Source of the DNA: JBBRYB01 sp038238115
GTDB lineage: Bacteria > Actinomycetota > Actinomycetes > Propionibacteriales > Nocardioidaceae
DNA: 37,543 nt
NCBI GenBank assembly: GCA_038238115.1
Contig: JBBRYB010000034.1
Span: 1-37,543, forward strand
Direction of reading: 5' to 3'
Under the pieces are notes generated by a model, which had not been told where the DNA came from, searched no databases, and was given only the letters and a program-made list of their open reading frames with translations. Positions 23,104-30,977 of the stretch are shown here, piece after piece. A program made the position numbers and the translations under genes. Position 1 is the stretch's first letter; each line of letters begins with the position of its first letter.

Positions 23104-24513
23104 ATGGCGCTTGTTGCGGGGATCGACTCCTCGACCCAGTCGTGCAAGGTCGTGGTCCGAGACGGCGCCAGCGGGGCGTGGGTGCGGGAGGGAAGTGCCG
23201 CCCATCCCGACGGCACCGAAGTCCCTCCCGACGCCTGGTGGAGCGCTCTGCGTGAAGCGATCGCGGCTGCCGGGGGACTGGCCGACGTGGACGCCGCCTC
23301 GGTCGGCGGGCAACAACACGGCATGGTCTGCCTCGACGACGACGCGGAAGTGGTCAGGCCCGCCTTGCTGTGGAACGACACCCGATCCGCCGCCGCTGCC
23401 ACCGACCTGGTGCGAGAGCTGGGCGGCGAAGCGGCCGGACGTATCGCGTGGGCACAGGCCGTCGGGTCGGTCCCGGTGGCGTCCTTCACGGTGACCAAGC
23501 TCCGCTGGATGGCCGAGCACGAACCCGCAAACGCGGCCAGGACCGCGGCGGTCTGTCTGCCGCATGACTGGCTCACGTGGAAGCTCACCGAGACATCTCA
23601 GCTCGAGTCGCTGATCACCGACCGCGGGGATGCCAGCGGCACTGGATACTGGTCGCCGAAGGACGAGGCCTATCGCGACGACCTGCTGGGCCGTGCCCTC
23701 GGCCACGGTGCCGTCGTACCTCGTGTGCTGGCTCCCTGCGAGCCTGCGGGGCATACGCCGGATGGCTGCTTGCTCGGACCAGGGACGGGAGACAACGCGG
23801 CATCCGCGCTGGGCCTCGGCGCGGAAGCCGGCGATGTGGTTGTCTCGATCGGGACCTCCGGCGTCGCATGCGCCGTGGCGGAGGCCCCATCCGCGGATGC
23901 CACCGGAACCGTGGCCGGCTTCGCTGACGCCACCGGCCGCTATCTCCCGCTCGTGGCCACCCTCAACGCCGCACGCGTGCTCGACTCGATGGCGCGTCTG
24001 CTTGATGTCGACCGTGACGAGTTTTCCCGGCTAGCGCTGTCCACACCGGCCGGCGCCGGCGGTCTCGTCGTGGTGCCGTACTTCGAGGGGGAGCGAACGC
24101 CCAACCGCCCGGACTCCACCGGAGCCGTGCACGGACTCCAGCTGAGGACGGCGACGGCCGGCCACCTGGCGCGTGCGGCGATCGAGGGGCTGCTGTGCGG
24201 ACTCGCCGATGCCCTGGACGCCTTGCGCGGGGAGGGTGTCCGCATCGAGAGGCTGATGCTCGTGGGTGGCGGCGCCCGCTCGGAGGCTGTTCGGCGGATC
24301 GCGCCGGCTGTCTTCGGCCTGCCGGTCATCGTGCCGGCGCAGGGCGAGTACGTCGCCGACGGTGCGGCCCGCCAGGCCGCGTGGACACTGCTCAGTGGTG
24401 ACGAACCTCCGCGCTGGGACCTGTCGACCCCCGAGACGTTCGAGGCACCCGCCACTCCAGCCGTGCGGCAGCGCTTCGCGGAGGTCCGCGAGCTCACGGC
24501 CAGCCGATGCTGA
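23104..24513 (+). CDS. xylB: Xylulokinase
   Basis: A 469-residue FGGY-family kinase phosphorylating D-xylulose to xylulose 5-phosphate for the pentose phosphate pathway. The N-terminal phosphate motif GIDSSTQS is at residues 6-13, the substrate loop GGQQHGM at 68-74 (typical of xylulokinase), the catalytic Asp is D230 in GTGDNAASALG, and the second domain has SIGTSGVA and the adenosine motif GGGARSEAVRRI. It starts 14 bp after xylA and is cotranscribed with it. Its end leaves 116 bp before the thuA-like remnant. Confidence 0.95.
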   Translation: MALVAGIDSSTQSCKVVVRDGASGAWVREGSAAHPDGTEVPPDAWWSALREAIAAAGGLADVDAASVGGQQHGMVCLDDDAEVVRPALLWNDTRSAAAATDLVRELGGEAAGRIAWAQAVGSVPVASFTVTKLRWMAEHEPANAARTAAVCLPHDWLTWKLTETSQLESLITDRGDASGTGYWSPKDEAYRDDLLGRALGHGAVVPRVLAPCEPAGHTPDGCLLGPGTGDNAASALGLGAEAGDVVVSIGTSGVACAVAEAPSADATGTVAGFADATGRYLPLVATLNAARVLDSMARLLDVDRDEFSRLALSTPAGAGGLVVVPYFEGERTPNRPDSTGAVHGLQLRTATAGHLARAAIEGLLCGLADALDALRGEGVRIERLMLVGGGARSEAVRRIAPAVFGLPVIVPAQGEYVADGAARQAAWTLLSGDEPPRWDLSTPETFEAPATPAVRQRFAEVRELTASRC

Positions 24514-24629
24514 CCTCGACGTGCCGACCAGCGCCGACCGATCGCAGCACAGACAGACACTCCAGCACTGACAGGGAGACCAACGCTGCCTGCCCGAACC
24601 GACCTGCACCTATCCAGGAGGCACTGACC

Positions 24630-25038
24630 ATGCAAGACCAACTGGCCCGGCGGGCCCTCGTCATCCGCGGCGGATGGGAGGGCCACGCGCCGGTCGAGGC
24701 GACCGATCGGTCCATCCCGTTCCTGGAGGCCAACGGCTTCGATGTCGACGTGCACGACGACCTCGACGTCTACCCCGACGCTGATGTGCTGTCGCGCACG
24801 GACCCCGTCGTGCAGTACTGGACGCTGACCGACGACTGCAACGACGTGCTGGCGACGTCATCGTTCCGGGTGGGAGACGACACCCGTGGCGGCAGGACCT
24901 GGTTGCTCCCGCAGTCTGGACCAGGCTGTGGGCCTGCGGCCGCGTGTTCGTGTCCACGATCGGACACGCTCGAAGATCTTGACCATCCGGGGGTCCGCCA
25001 GCTCACCCCAGCGGGGTCTGGGGTGGGCGAGTCGCTGA
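24630..25038 (+). pseudogene. ThuA-like (trehalose utilisation family) gene, internally deleted and frameshifted
   Basis: The first 50 codons (RALVIRGGWEGHAPVEAT, then FLEANGFDVDVHDDL) are a standard ThuA-family start, and AGGAGG is 8 bases before the ATG. At VVQ the reading jumps directly to YWTLTDDCNDVLAT, which in intact members lies about 90 residues later. After that, conserved pieces lie in three different frames: AVWTRLWACGRVFVSTIGH (about 24909-24968), TLEDLDHPGVRQL back in the first frame, and RGLGWASR with a stop at 25036-25038, which is the usual C-terminus. Intact relatives are about 220-240 residues. ThuA proteins are linked to trehalose/disaccharide use, often beside Gfo/Idh dehydrogenases like that at 26430. 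The open frame continues to 25052 but does not encode an intact protein. Confidence 0.82.
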
Positions 25039-25051
25039 GGCACCTGGCGTG

Positions 25052-26011
25052 ATGAAGAGGATCCTGCTGGACACCGATCTTGCCATGGGCGCGCCCGGCT
25101 CGGACATCGACGACGGATTCGCCTTGGCGCTGGCGATCGCGGACCCTGAGCTTTCGTTGGAGCTGGTCACCACGGTGAGCGGCAACACCGACGTCGACAC
25201 CGCGACGAGGCTGTCGATCGAGCTGCTCGATCGGCTCAGCCATGGTGACGTGCCGGTCGCGAGAGGATCGGCAGTCCCGCTGATAAGGCGGTCTGCCCAG
25301 CAGCTGCCCGCCCCAAGCCCCGGGAACTGGCCGGAAGGCGAGCGGCGCGTGCAGTCTGGCCATGCCGCCACGCACCTTGCCCAGCGGGTGATGGCTGAGC
25401 CCGACGCGCTCACCATCGTGGCGATCGGACCCCTCACCAACGTGGCGCTGGCGTTGTCCCTCGAGCCCGAGGTGGCCACGTGTGTCGAGCAGATCGTGGT
25501 GATGGGCGGAGTCTTCCTGGAGAACACGAACCTGGCTGACATGCCGGGCGAGTTCAACACCTGGTCCGACCCCGAGGCGGCGGCGGTCGTGCTGGCCAGC
25601 GGGGTCCCCTTGCGGTACGTCGGACTGGACGTGACGCGGAAGGTGCGGCTGACCAGAGCTGACGCGGACGCCATGGCGGCCGGTGCAGGCGAGTTCGGGA
25701 GCTTCGCAGCGCAGTGCACGCACGGCTGGATCGACCACCTGGAACGCACCAATCCCGGTGACCCGATCGATCAGGGCAGCTGCGCCATGCACGACCCTCT
25801 CGCGGTGGCCGTCGTCGTCCGGCCAGACCTCGTCACCTGGCGTCCCGCCCACGTCGCGGTCGAGACCGGCAGCGACATCACCCGCGGGGTCATGGTGGCC
25901 GACCTGCTCACGTCCGACCAGCCCCCTGTCGCCAACTGTGAGATCGCCACCGACGTCGATGCCTTGGCCTTCACCGACATGTTCCTCGACCGCCTGTCCT
26001 CGCTGCCATGA
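25052..26011 (+). CDS. Nucleoside hydrolase (inosine-uridine-preferring family)
   Basis: A 319-residue enzyme that hydrolyses ribonucleosides to base and ribose using a calcium-binding Asp cluster. The N-terminal Asp motif is LDTDLAMGAPGSDIDDGFAL, in the longer form found in some actinobacterial members; AIGPLTNVALAL, GEFNTWSDPEAA and the catalytic-loop CAMHDPLAVAV follow. A GTG 3 bases earlier (25049) is an alternative start; GAGG is 11 bases before the ATG. The stop overlaps an ATGA (26008-26011) that would have started a coupled ribokinase, now broken. The gene itself appears intact. Confidence 0.92.
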   Translation: MKRILLDTDLAMGAPGSDIDDGFALALAIADPELSLELVTTVSGNTDVDTATRLSIELLDRLSHGDVPVARGSAVPLIRRSAQQLPAPSPGNWPEGERRVQSGHAATHLAQRVMAEPDALTIVAIGPLTNVALALSLEPEVATCVEQIVVMGGVFLENTNLADMPGEFNTWSDPEAAAVVLASGVPLRYVGLDVTRKVRLTRADADAMAAGAGEFGSFAAQCTHGWIDHLERTNPGDPIDQGSCAMHDPLAVAVVVRPDLVTWRPAHVAVETGSDITRGVMVADLLTSDQPPVANCEIATDVDALAFTDMFLDRLSSLP

Positions 26012-26110
26012 CGACGGGGACGAGGACCCACGCGCCGCCGTCGTCGTGGTGGGGTCGGTCAACCGTGACTACCTCTGCACGGTGGACCGCTCGTGGTTAC
26101 GCGGGAGAGG
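26008..26110 (+). pseudogene. Ribokinase 5' remnant
   Basis: An ATG overlaps the nucleoside hydrolase stop as ATGA, but that frame is lost within about 10 codons. In another frame, 26037-26093 encodes AVVVVGSVNRDYLCTVDR, the standard N-terminal strand of PfkB-family ribokinases, before homology disappears. Ribokinase would phosphorylate the ribose freed by the hydrolase, so the pairing makes biochemical sense. Only about 30 codons are recognisable; roughly 270 are missing. Confidence 0.55.
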
Positions 26111-26309
26111 CCGGAGCACTGCTAACCGGCCCGTGGCGGGTGTCCCTGACGCGCCGTTGGAAAGGCCGGGCACAGGCCTCCTACCCCGCCCTGGAGAACC
26201 TGCTCTCGAACCCGACCGGGCAAGGGGCCCGCGGCCCGAGGCTGATCGGGTCCGGACAGCCCGGCTGTCACAGCGGGTGCCCGCCGGGCCAGGAATGTGC
26301 TGGACCCAC
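26111..26309. other. Non-coding stretch after ribokinase remnant
   Basis: Open frames run through this segment, but their composition is Arg/Pro/Gly-rich and none resembles a known protein. It is probably decayed coding DNA leading into the promoter at 26310. Confidence 0.4.
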
Positions 26310-26338
26310 TTGTAGATCTCCAGAGCCTCTCCTAGCGT
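26310..26338 (+). promoter_or_regulatory. Promoter of Gfo/Idh dehydrogenase gene
   Basis: TTGTAG (26310-26315), a 17-base spacer and TAGCGT (26333-26338) make a good housekeeping-type promoter. The predicted start is about 26345, immediately at the AATCGTTT operator. Confidence 0.55.
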
Positions 26339-26346
26339 CGGTCCTC

Positions 26347-26356
26347 AAATCGTTTC
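26347..26356. promoter_or_regulatory. LacI-type operator before Gfo/Idh gene
   Basis: AAATCGTTTC contains AATCGTTT, the reverse complement of AAACGATT found upstream of the second LacI gene (29084-29091). It sits at the predicted transcription start, the expected place for repression by that LacI protein. Confidence 0.5.
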
Positions 26357-26429
26357 GCATCAGCGCGTACGTCGAGCTCGGCCGGTGGCCGCGGCGTACA
26401 CACGCGACACACGTGGAAGGGGGCTGTCT

Positions 26430-27629
26430 GTGGTGGCGGTGAACGAGACAGATGCTGGCAAGCAGCCTCTCCGCGTTGCCCTGATCGGGTATGCGTTCAT
26501 GGGCGCCGCCCACTCGCAGGCGTGGCGCAACGCCCACCGGTTCTTCGACCTCCCGCTGGCACCTCAGCTGCGGGTGCTCTGTGGGCGGACCGCCGACGCC
26601 ACCGCTGCCGCGGCCACCCGGTTCGGCTGGTCGCAGTGGTCGACCGACTGGCGAGGGGTCGTCTCCCGAGACGACATCGACGTCGTGGACATCTGCACGC
26701 CCGGCGACAGCCACGCCGAGATCGCCACGGCGGCGCTTGCGGCTGGCATGCATGTCCTGTGTGAGAAGCCACTCGCCAACACCGTGGCCGAAGCCGAAGG
26801 GATGGTCGCCGCCGCAGAGCGCGCGAACGAGCAGGGCGTGCGATCCGCAGTGGGCTTCAACTATCGCCGGGTGCCGGCTCTTGCGCTGGCCCGCGAGATG
26901 GTGAGCCTGGGCAGGGTGGGGGAGGTACGTCATATCCGGGCGCAGTACCTGCAGGACTGGATCGTCGACCCCGAGTTCCCGCTCGTGTGGAGGCTTCAGA
27001 AGGAGAGGGCCGGCTCGGGCGCACTCGGGGACATCGGTGCCCACATCATCGACCTGGCCCAGTTCGTCACCGGCCAACAGCTCACCGGGGTCGCGGGCCT
27101 GCTCAACACGTTCGTGGACCGCCGCCCACTGCCGGACGCGCCGTCCGGCCTCAGCGGCAGCAGCGGCGGCGGGTCAGGCGCCGTGACAGTTGACGACACC
27201 GCTGTCTTCTTCGGTCGCACCGACAAGGGTGCCGTCGCGATCTTCGAGGCGACCCGCTTCGCCACCGGGCGCAAGAACGCCATGCGCATCGAGGTGAACG
27301 GGTCAAGGGGCAGCGTCGCCTTCGACTTCGAGTCGATGAACGAGCTGCACGTCTATGACGCGACCGCGCCGGCAGCCGACGCAGGGTTCCGCCGGATCCT
27401 GGTCACCGAACCTGAGCATCCCTATGTGGGCGCCTGGTGGCCGCCGGGACACGGCCTCGGTTATGAACACACGTTCGTCCACGAGATCGCTGACTTCGTC
27501 CGTGACGTCGCTGCCGGCCGTTCCCCGACGCCGTCCTTCGCCGAGGGTTTGGCGGTCCAGCGGGTCCTCGAGGCGGTGGAGCGATCCGCGCAGCACAACT
27601 CGCAGTGGACGACCGTGGAGGCGTCGTGA
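26430..27629 (+). CDS. Gfo/Idh/MocA-family NAD(P)-dependent oxidoreductase
   Basis: A 399-residue sugar or cyclitol dehydrogenase-like protein. N-terminal Rossmann fold with RVALIGYAFMGAAHSQAW, then VVDICTPGDSHAEIA and the conserved HVLCEKPLANT (catalytic Lys in EKP). The C-terminal beta-sheet domain includes GDIGAHIIDLAQF. The preferred start is the GTG at 26430 (26433 is equally possible) with GGAAGGGGG 6-8 bases upstream; the frame opens further back at 26385 without a ribosome site. It is preceded by its own promoter and operator. The ThuA remnant nearby suggests an original disaccharide or inositol-like oxidation pathway. Exact substrate unknown. Confidence 0.9.
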   Translation: MVAVNETDAGKQPLRVALIGYAFMGAAHSQAWRNAHRFFDLPLAPQLRVLCGRTADATAAAATRFGWSQWSTDWRGVVSRDDIDVVDICTPGDSHAEIATAALAAGMHVLCEKPLANTVAEAEGMVAAAERANEQGVRSAVGFNYRRVPALALAREMVSLGRVGEVRHIRAQYLQDWIVDPEFPLVWRLQKERAGSGALGDIGAHIIDLAQFVTGQQLTGVAGLLNTFVDRRPLPDAPSGLSGSSGGGSGAVTVDDTAVFFGRTDKGAVAIFEATRFATGRKNAMRIEVNGSRGSVAFDFESMNELHVYDATAPAADAGFRRILVTEPEHPYVGAWWPPGHGLGYEHTFVHEIADFVRDVAAGRSPTPSFAEGLAVQRVLEAVERSAQHNSQWTTVEAS

Positions 27630-27681
27630 CGACGGCCTTCCCATGCCACGTCGCGAGAAACCGATCCTCGAGGGGACTTTG

Positions 27682-27935
27682 ATGCCCCGACCAGCTACCC
27701 TCGTCACCGGTCACCTCATCAATGGACACTGCCGGGAGACGGCGACGATCATGCGAAAAGAGACGATCGCCAGGCGGTTGTTCACGTCGGGGCCCTGAGC
27801 CCGGACCCTCTGGTCACTCACAAGCTGGCCCTGTCGGAGATCGACGATGCGTTCCGGGCGGCCCGGGACAAGCCGCCCGGATTCGTGAAGGCAACCGTCA
27901 CCTTCGAGAGCAAGACGTCGGCTCAGGCAGTCTGA
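27682..27935 (+). pseudogene. Zinc-dependent (MDR) alcohol dehydrogenase, deleted remnant
   Basis: From about 27790 to the TGA at 27933-27935 the sequence encodes LSPDPLVTHKLALSEIDDAF and then RAARDKPPGFVKATVTF, the typical C-terminal end of medium-chain sugar/alcohol dehydrogenases. An ATG at 27682 with GAGGGGA ahead of it (MPRPATLVTG) may be the original N-terminus, but everything between is missing (about 280 codons). The 3' end overlaps the convergent LacI gene by 13 bp. Recognition of the C-terminal piece is firm; the N-terminal link is tentative. Confidence 0.6.
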
Positions 27936-28951
27936 CGCTCGACGAGGGGGCAGGGCAGCACGACGGTTCGTCCAACGTCGGTGTAGCGACCGAGCATGCG
28001 GCTCACGAGCATCTGACCGGCCGTGCTGCCGGTGTCGTAGGCGGGGTTGCGCACCGTCGTCAGTGCCGGGGTCACGATCGTGGCAGCGTCGACGTCGTCG
28101 AACCCGACGAGGGCGACGTCGTCGGGGATGGCGAGGTTGAGGTCGCGAATGGCGTCCATGGCGCCGATCGCCGTGAGGTCGTTGGCGCAGAACACCGCAT
28201 CAGGACGCTCGGTCAATGCCATCAGGGCGTGCATAGCGCGATGGCCACCTTTGCGAGTCCAGTCGCCGCGCACCATGAGCTGAGGGTCGAACGTCGTTCC
28301 ACTCTCGGCCAACGCGACGCAGTAACCCTCGTCGCGTGCTGTGCCCGACTCCGGCGGTCCCTGGATCATGGCGACCCGATGCCTGCCTCTGCCGATCAGG
28401 TGCAGCGTGGCCGCCCGTGATCCCACCTCGTCATCGACGGTCACCAGGTCGACCTGAGGATGGTCGAACGCGCCGCCCACACACACCACCGGCGTGCCTA
28501 GCCCGGCCGGTCCGGCATCGGTTCTGTCGGTCACGTTGACCGACGCCATGACGATGCCGTCGACACCGCGGTCCAGCACGTCCTCGAGGAACGAGTCCTC
28601 CCGGTCGGGAAGACCGTCGGTGTTGCAGACGTACGTCCCGTATCCGGAGCCGTCCACCGCGTCCGCCAGGCCACGGGTCAGCACACTGTAGAAGGGGTTC
28701 GTGATGTCGGGCACCACGACGGCGACCATCCGCGAGCGCCTCGTGCGCAGGTTGCGTGCGACGTTGTTAGGCCGGTAGCCGAGCTGTCTGATCGCCTCTT
28801 CCACCGTGCCCTTGGTCGCCGCACCTACCATTCGCTTGCCGGACAGCACATGGGACACGGTGGTCGGGCTCACCCCGGCGAGGCTCGCCACTTGCGCGAT
28901 CGTCACTCGCGACCTGTCGCCCGCGAGTTCCTGTATGCCTGGCTGGGACAT
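27923..28951 (-). CDS. LacI-family transcriptional regulator (second)
   Basis: A 342-residue LacI protein: helix-turn-helix VTIAQVASLAGVSPTTVSHVLSGKR, hinge region LGYRPNNVARNLRTRR, and effector domain from VVVPDITNPFYSVLTRG to VGFDDVDAATIVTPALTTVR. The ATG at 28951 has AAGG 8 bases upstream; the GTG at 28960 lacks a ribosome site. It is convergent with the dehydrogenase remnant and divergent from the permease remnant and cupin gene. Candidate target sites AAACGATT at 29084 and AATCGTTT at 26348 suggest it controls itself and the Gfo/Idh gene. Confidence 0.92.
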   Translation of the reverse strand: MSQPGIQELAGDRSRVTIAQVASLAGVSPTTVSHVLSGKRMVGAATKGTVEEAIRQLGYRPNNVARNLRTRRSRMVAVVVPDITNPFYSVLTRGLADAVDGSGYGTYVCNTDGLPDREDSFLEDVLDRGVDGIVMASVNVTDRTDAGPAGLGTPVVCVGGAFDHPQVDLVTVDDEVGSRAATLHLIGRGRHRVAMIQGPPESGTARDEGYCVALAESGTTFDPQLMVRGDWTRKGGHRAMHALMALTERPDAVFCANDLTAIGAMDAIRDLNLAIPDDVALVGFDDVDAATIVTPALTTVRNPAYDTGSTAGQMLVSRMLGRYTDVGRTVVLPCPLVERQTA

Positions 28952-29060
28952 CGACGTCACCTTCTGGTCAGCGCAGTCACCGCACAGGAGCGTGCGCCCG
29001 ACGATCCGAGGCCGAGCAGCCCCGGCAGCGGCCAGCCCGTTGACGCCCTGTCTGCGGGTT

Positions 29061-29091
29061 CGTATCGTAGCAATACGAGTCCAAAACGATT
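29061..29091. promoter_or_regulatory. Inverted repeats and LacI-type site upstream of second LacI gene
   Basis: TCGTA-GCAA-TACGA (29065-29078) is an inverted repeat, followed closely by AAACGATT (29084-29091). The latter matches the site before the Gfo/Idh gene. Both lie about 115-140 bases upstream of the LacI start, in the divergent intergenic region. Confidence 0.45.
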
Positions 29092-29097
29092 GGTGTC

Positions 29098-29181
29098 GCG
29101 ACCTTGCCCATGCTTGTGGTGTTCATGGTCTTCCTGCGCACGTTCATCCAGGGCATCGCCCTGACCGGCGTGAAGGGCTAG
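29098..29181 (+). pseudogene. 3' end of a MalG-type ABC permease
   Basis: The segment encodes PMLVVFMVFLRTFIQGIALT followed by GVKG and a TAG stop, the last helix and C-terminal signature of sugar importer permeases (compare ...EGVTLTGVKG at the end of the 2453-3364 permease). Nothing of the other about 250 residues lies upstream; instead the LacI regulatory region is joined to it. A deletion has therefore removed most of an importer that once lay between the LacI gene and the cupin gene. Confidence 0.75.
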
Positions 29182-29211
29182 CCGCGTGGCGGCAGCCTCG
29201 AGGCGGGCGTC

Positions 29212-30414
29212 ATGAATTCCAGGTCCCTGCCCGATCAGATCGAGGATCTGCTCAGCCAGAGCTATGGCGTCCTGCGCCTCGAGCCGGCCTGGGTTGCGCG
29301 AGACTTCCTGCCACCTGGGCGGCGGCTCGGGCTTGCCGAATCGGAATACGACGTGGGGGAGCGCGGGTTCATCTGCGAGCGGTGGCTGGGCTCGACCACA
29401 CGGGCAGACAACCGGAACGGACCGTCCGACGAGGGGCTCAGCTATCTGCTCGGCGGTGACGGAGATCGAGTGCTGCTCAAGGATGCAGTGGAGTCCGACC
29501 CGGTGTCATTCATGGGGCGGGAGTATGCCGCGACGCATCCCGGAGGCCTCGGTCGCCTCGCGAAGCTGTTCGACTACGACGCACGACTTCCGTATCACAT
29601 TCACCTTCCGCAGCGCTTCGCCTCCCTGGTGGGTGCCAGGTCGAAGGACGAGGCGTACTACTTCCCCCCTGGCGCCGACATGGGTGCTCATCCCGAGTCG
29701 TTCTTCGGCGTACACCCGTGGATCACCAGACAAGGCGCGCACGACGTGTTGCTGCCCTACCTCGTCGACTGGGACAGCGACCTGATCCTCAGGCACTCGC
29801 GCGCCGAGCTGCTGGTCGCCGACGAGGGCTTCCTCATCCCCTCGGGAGTGCTGCACGCACCGGGCACTGCCCTGACGCTGGAGCTGCAAGAGGACTCAGA
29901 CGTCGTGTCCATGTTTCAGGCGTTGAACGCAGGCAAGATCATTTCCAAAGACCTGCTCTTCAAGGACGTCAGGACCGAGGACCGTCGCGAGCACGGCGAA
30001 CGATTCCCTCTCGGTTTCGTCGACTGGGAGCTCAACGGCGACCCGTTGTTCTTCGAGAACAACCACCTGAGCCCGCGTCTGGTGGAGCCATCCGCACAGC
30101 GATCCGGTGAGGAGTCGTGGATCTTCTACAACACCTCGAAGTTCAGCGGCAAGAAACTCGTGGTGCCCCCCGGCGAAACCGTCACCTGCACGGAGGCCGG
30201 CGTCTACAACCTCCTCGTCTGGTCTGGCCAGGGCCGCTACGTCGGCCAGGAGGTCGTCGGAGGCGACGCAGACCTGGACGAGCTGCTGCTGGTGCATGAG
30301 GCGGCGGTGACGCCGCACCGGGTCGAGAACACCGGCAGCCAGGACCTCGTGGTCTTCAAGTTCTTTGGTCCGGACCTCAACGACGACGCGCCGACAATCC
30401 CGGTGTGGCGCTGA
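29212..30414 (+). CDS. Cupin-type protein related to class I mannose-6-phosphate isomerase
   Basis: A 400-residue soluble protein. The LPYHIHLPQ segment with His129 and His131 and the SKDEAYY segment with Glu147 look like the first cupin metal motif of class I phosphomannose isomerases; later H-rich and beta-rich segments (GVLHAPG, HRVENTGSQD) fit the second half. GAGGCGGG lies 5 bases before the ATG, 30 bp after the permease remnant. The family members near LacI-controlled sugar importers probably isomerise a sugar or sugar phosphate, but the substrate is not known; it is larger and more divergent than ManA. Confidence 0.7.
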   Translation: MNSRSLPDQIEDLLSQSYGVLRLEPAWVARDFLPPGRRLGLAESEYDVGERGFICERWLGSTTRADNRNGPSDEGLSYLLGGDGDRVLLKDAVESDPVSFMGREYAATHPGGLGRLAKLFDYDARLPYHIHLPQRFASLVGARSKDEAYYFPPGADMGAHPESFFGVHPWITRQGAHDVLLPYLVDWDSDLILRHSRAELLVADEGFLIPSGVLHAPGTALTLELQEDSDVVSMFQALNAGKIISKDLLFKDVRTEDRREHGERFPLGFVDWELNGDPLFFENNHLSPRLVEPSAQRSGEESWIFYNTSKFSGKKLVVPPGETVTCTEAGVYNLLVWSGQGRYVGQEVVGGDADLDELLLVHEAAVTPHRVENTGSQDLVVFKFFGPDLNDDAPTIPVWR

Positions 30415-30642
30415 CCAGCCCGTCAGGGCGATGAGAGCGAGGGCATCGGCAGTGACGGGGCTTCCAGTCGGCGTGTCTGGGGCGGGCTTTCGACCAGCTG
30501 ATCCAGGTCGTGGACGCCGGCCAGCTGGAACAGGGTCAGATGATGTGCACTCGATGACGACGTCGTGGCCAGGGCGGGCGCCGCTCACGGCGGGTCGACC
30601 GGCGGTAGGTGTACGACGCTCTGCCTCGGGTACGTGGCCGCC
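30415..30642. other. Intergenic stretch with possible gene tail
   Basis: Within it 30488-30556 can be read as GRAFDQLIQVVDAGQLEQGQ with a stop soon after, which looks like real protein composition and may be the end of a lost gene. I do not recognise the family. No promoter or terminator is obvious. Confidence 0.3.
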
Positions 30643-30858
30643 ATGACGACAGACCCCACCGGAGACGCCCCGTTGAAGGACCCGGAGAGCTGGGCCACGG
30701 GAGACGAACCCGCGACGCAGTCCCAGCTGTCCTATCTGGAGACGCTGTCAAACGACACCGGGGCGCAGGTGCCGCGCGACCTCACAAAGGCGCAGGCGTC
30801 ACAGCTGATCGACGAACTGCGCACGCAATCGCCACGCGTATCCGACGACGACTCCTGA
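30643..30858 (+). CDS. DUF3072 small protein
   Basis: A 71-residue acidic protein. The segment KDPESWATGDEPATQSQLSY and the following LTKAQASQLIDEL match the short DUF3072 family of actinobacteria and proteobacteria, whose function is unknown. The ATG at 30643 is preceded by only a weak ribosome site; the longer frame from 30565 has no better one. It stands alone, upstream of the sigma-ogt pair in the same direction. Confidence 0.75.
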   Translation: MTTDPTGDAPLKDPESWATGDEPATQSQLSYLETLSNDTGAQVPRDLTKAQASQLIDELRTQSPRVSDDDS

Positions 30859-30977
30859 CTCGTACACCTCGTCGGCACTGGATCTGAGCACTACTGTCTC
30901 CTGCACCGAGTTGTCGGCGGGGGAGGAAAAATCGGTCGGCCACCTCACGTCCAGGCCGGTTGGAGCGTCTACCCAGT

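Noticed and set aside
24770..26062. 430-codon minus-strand frame over the nucleoside hydrolase
   Set aside because: Antisense shadow; the hydrolase is supported by conserved Asp motifs.
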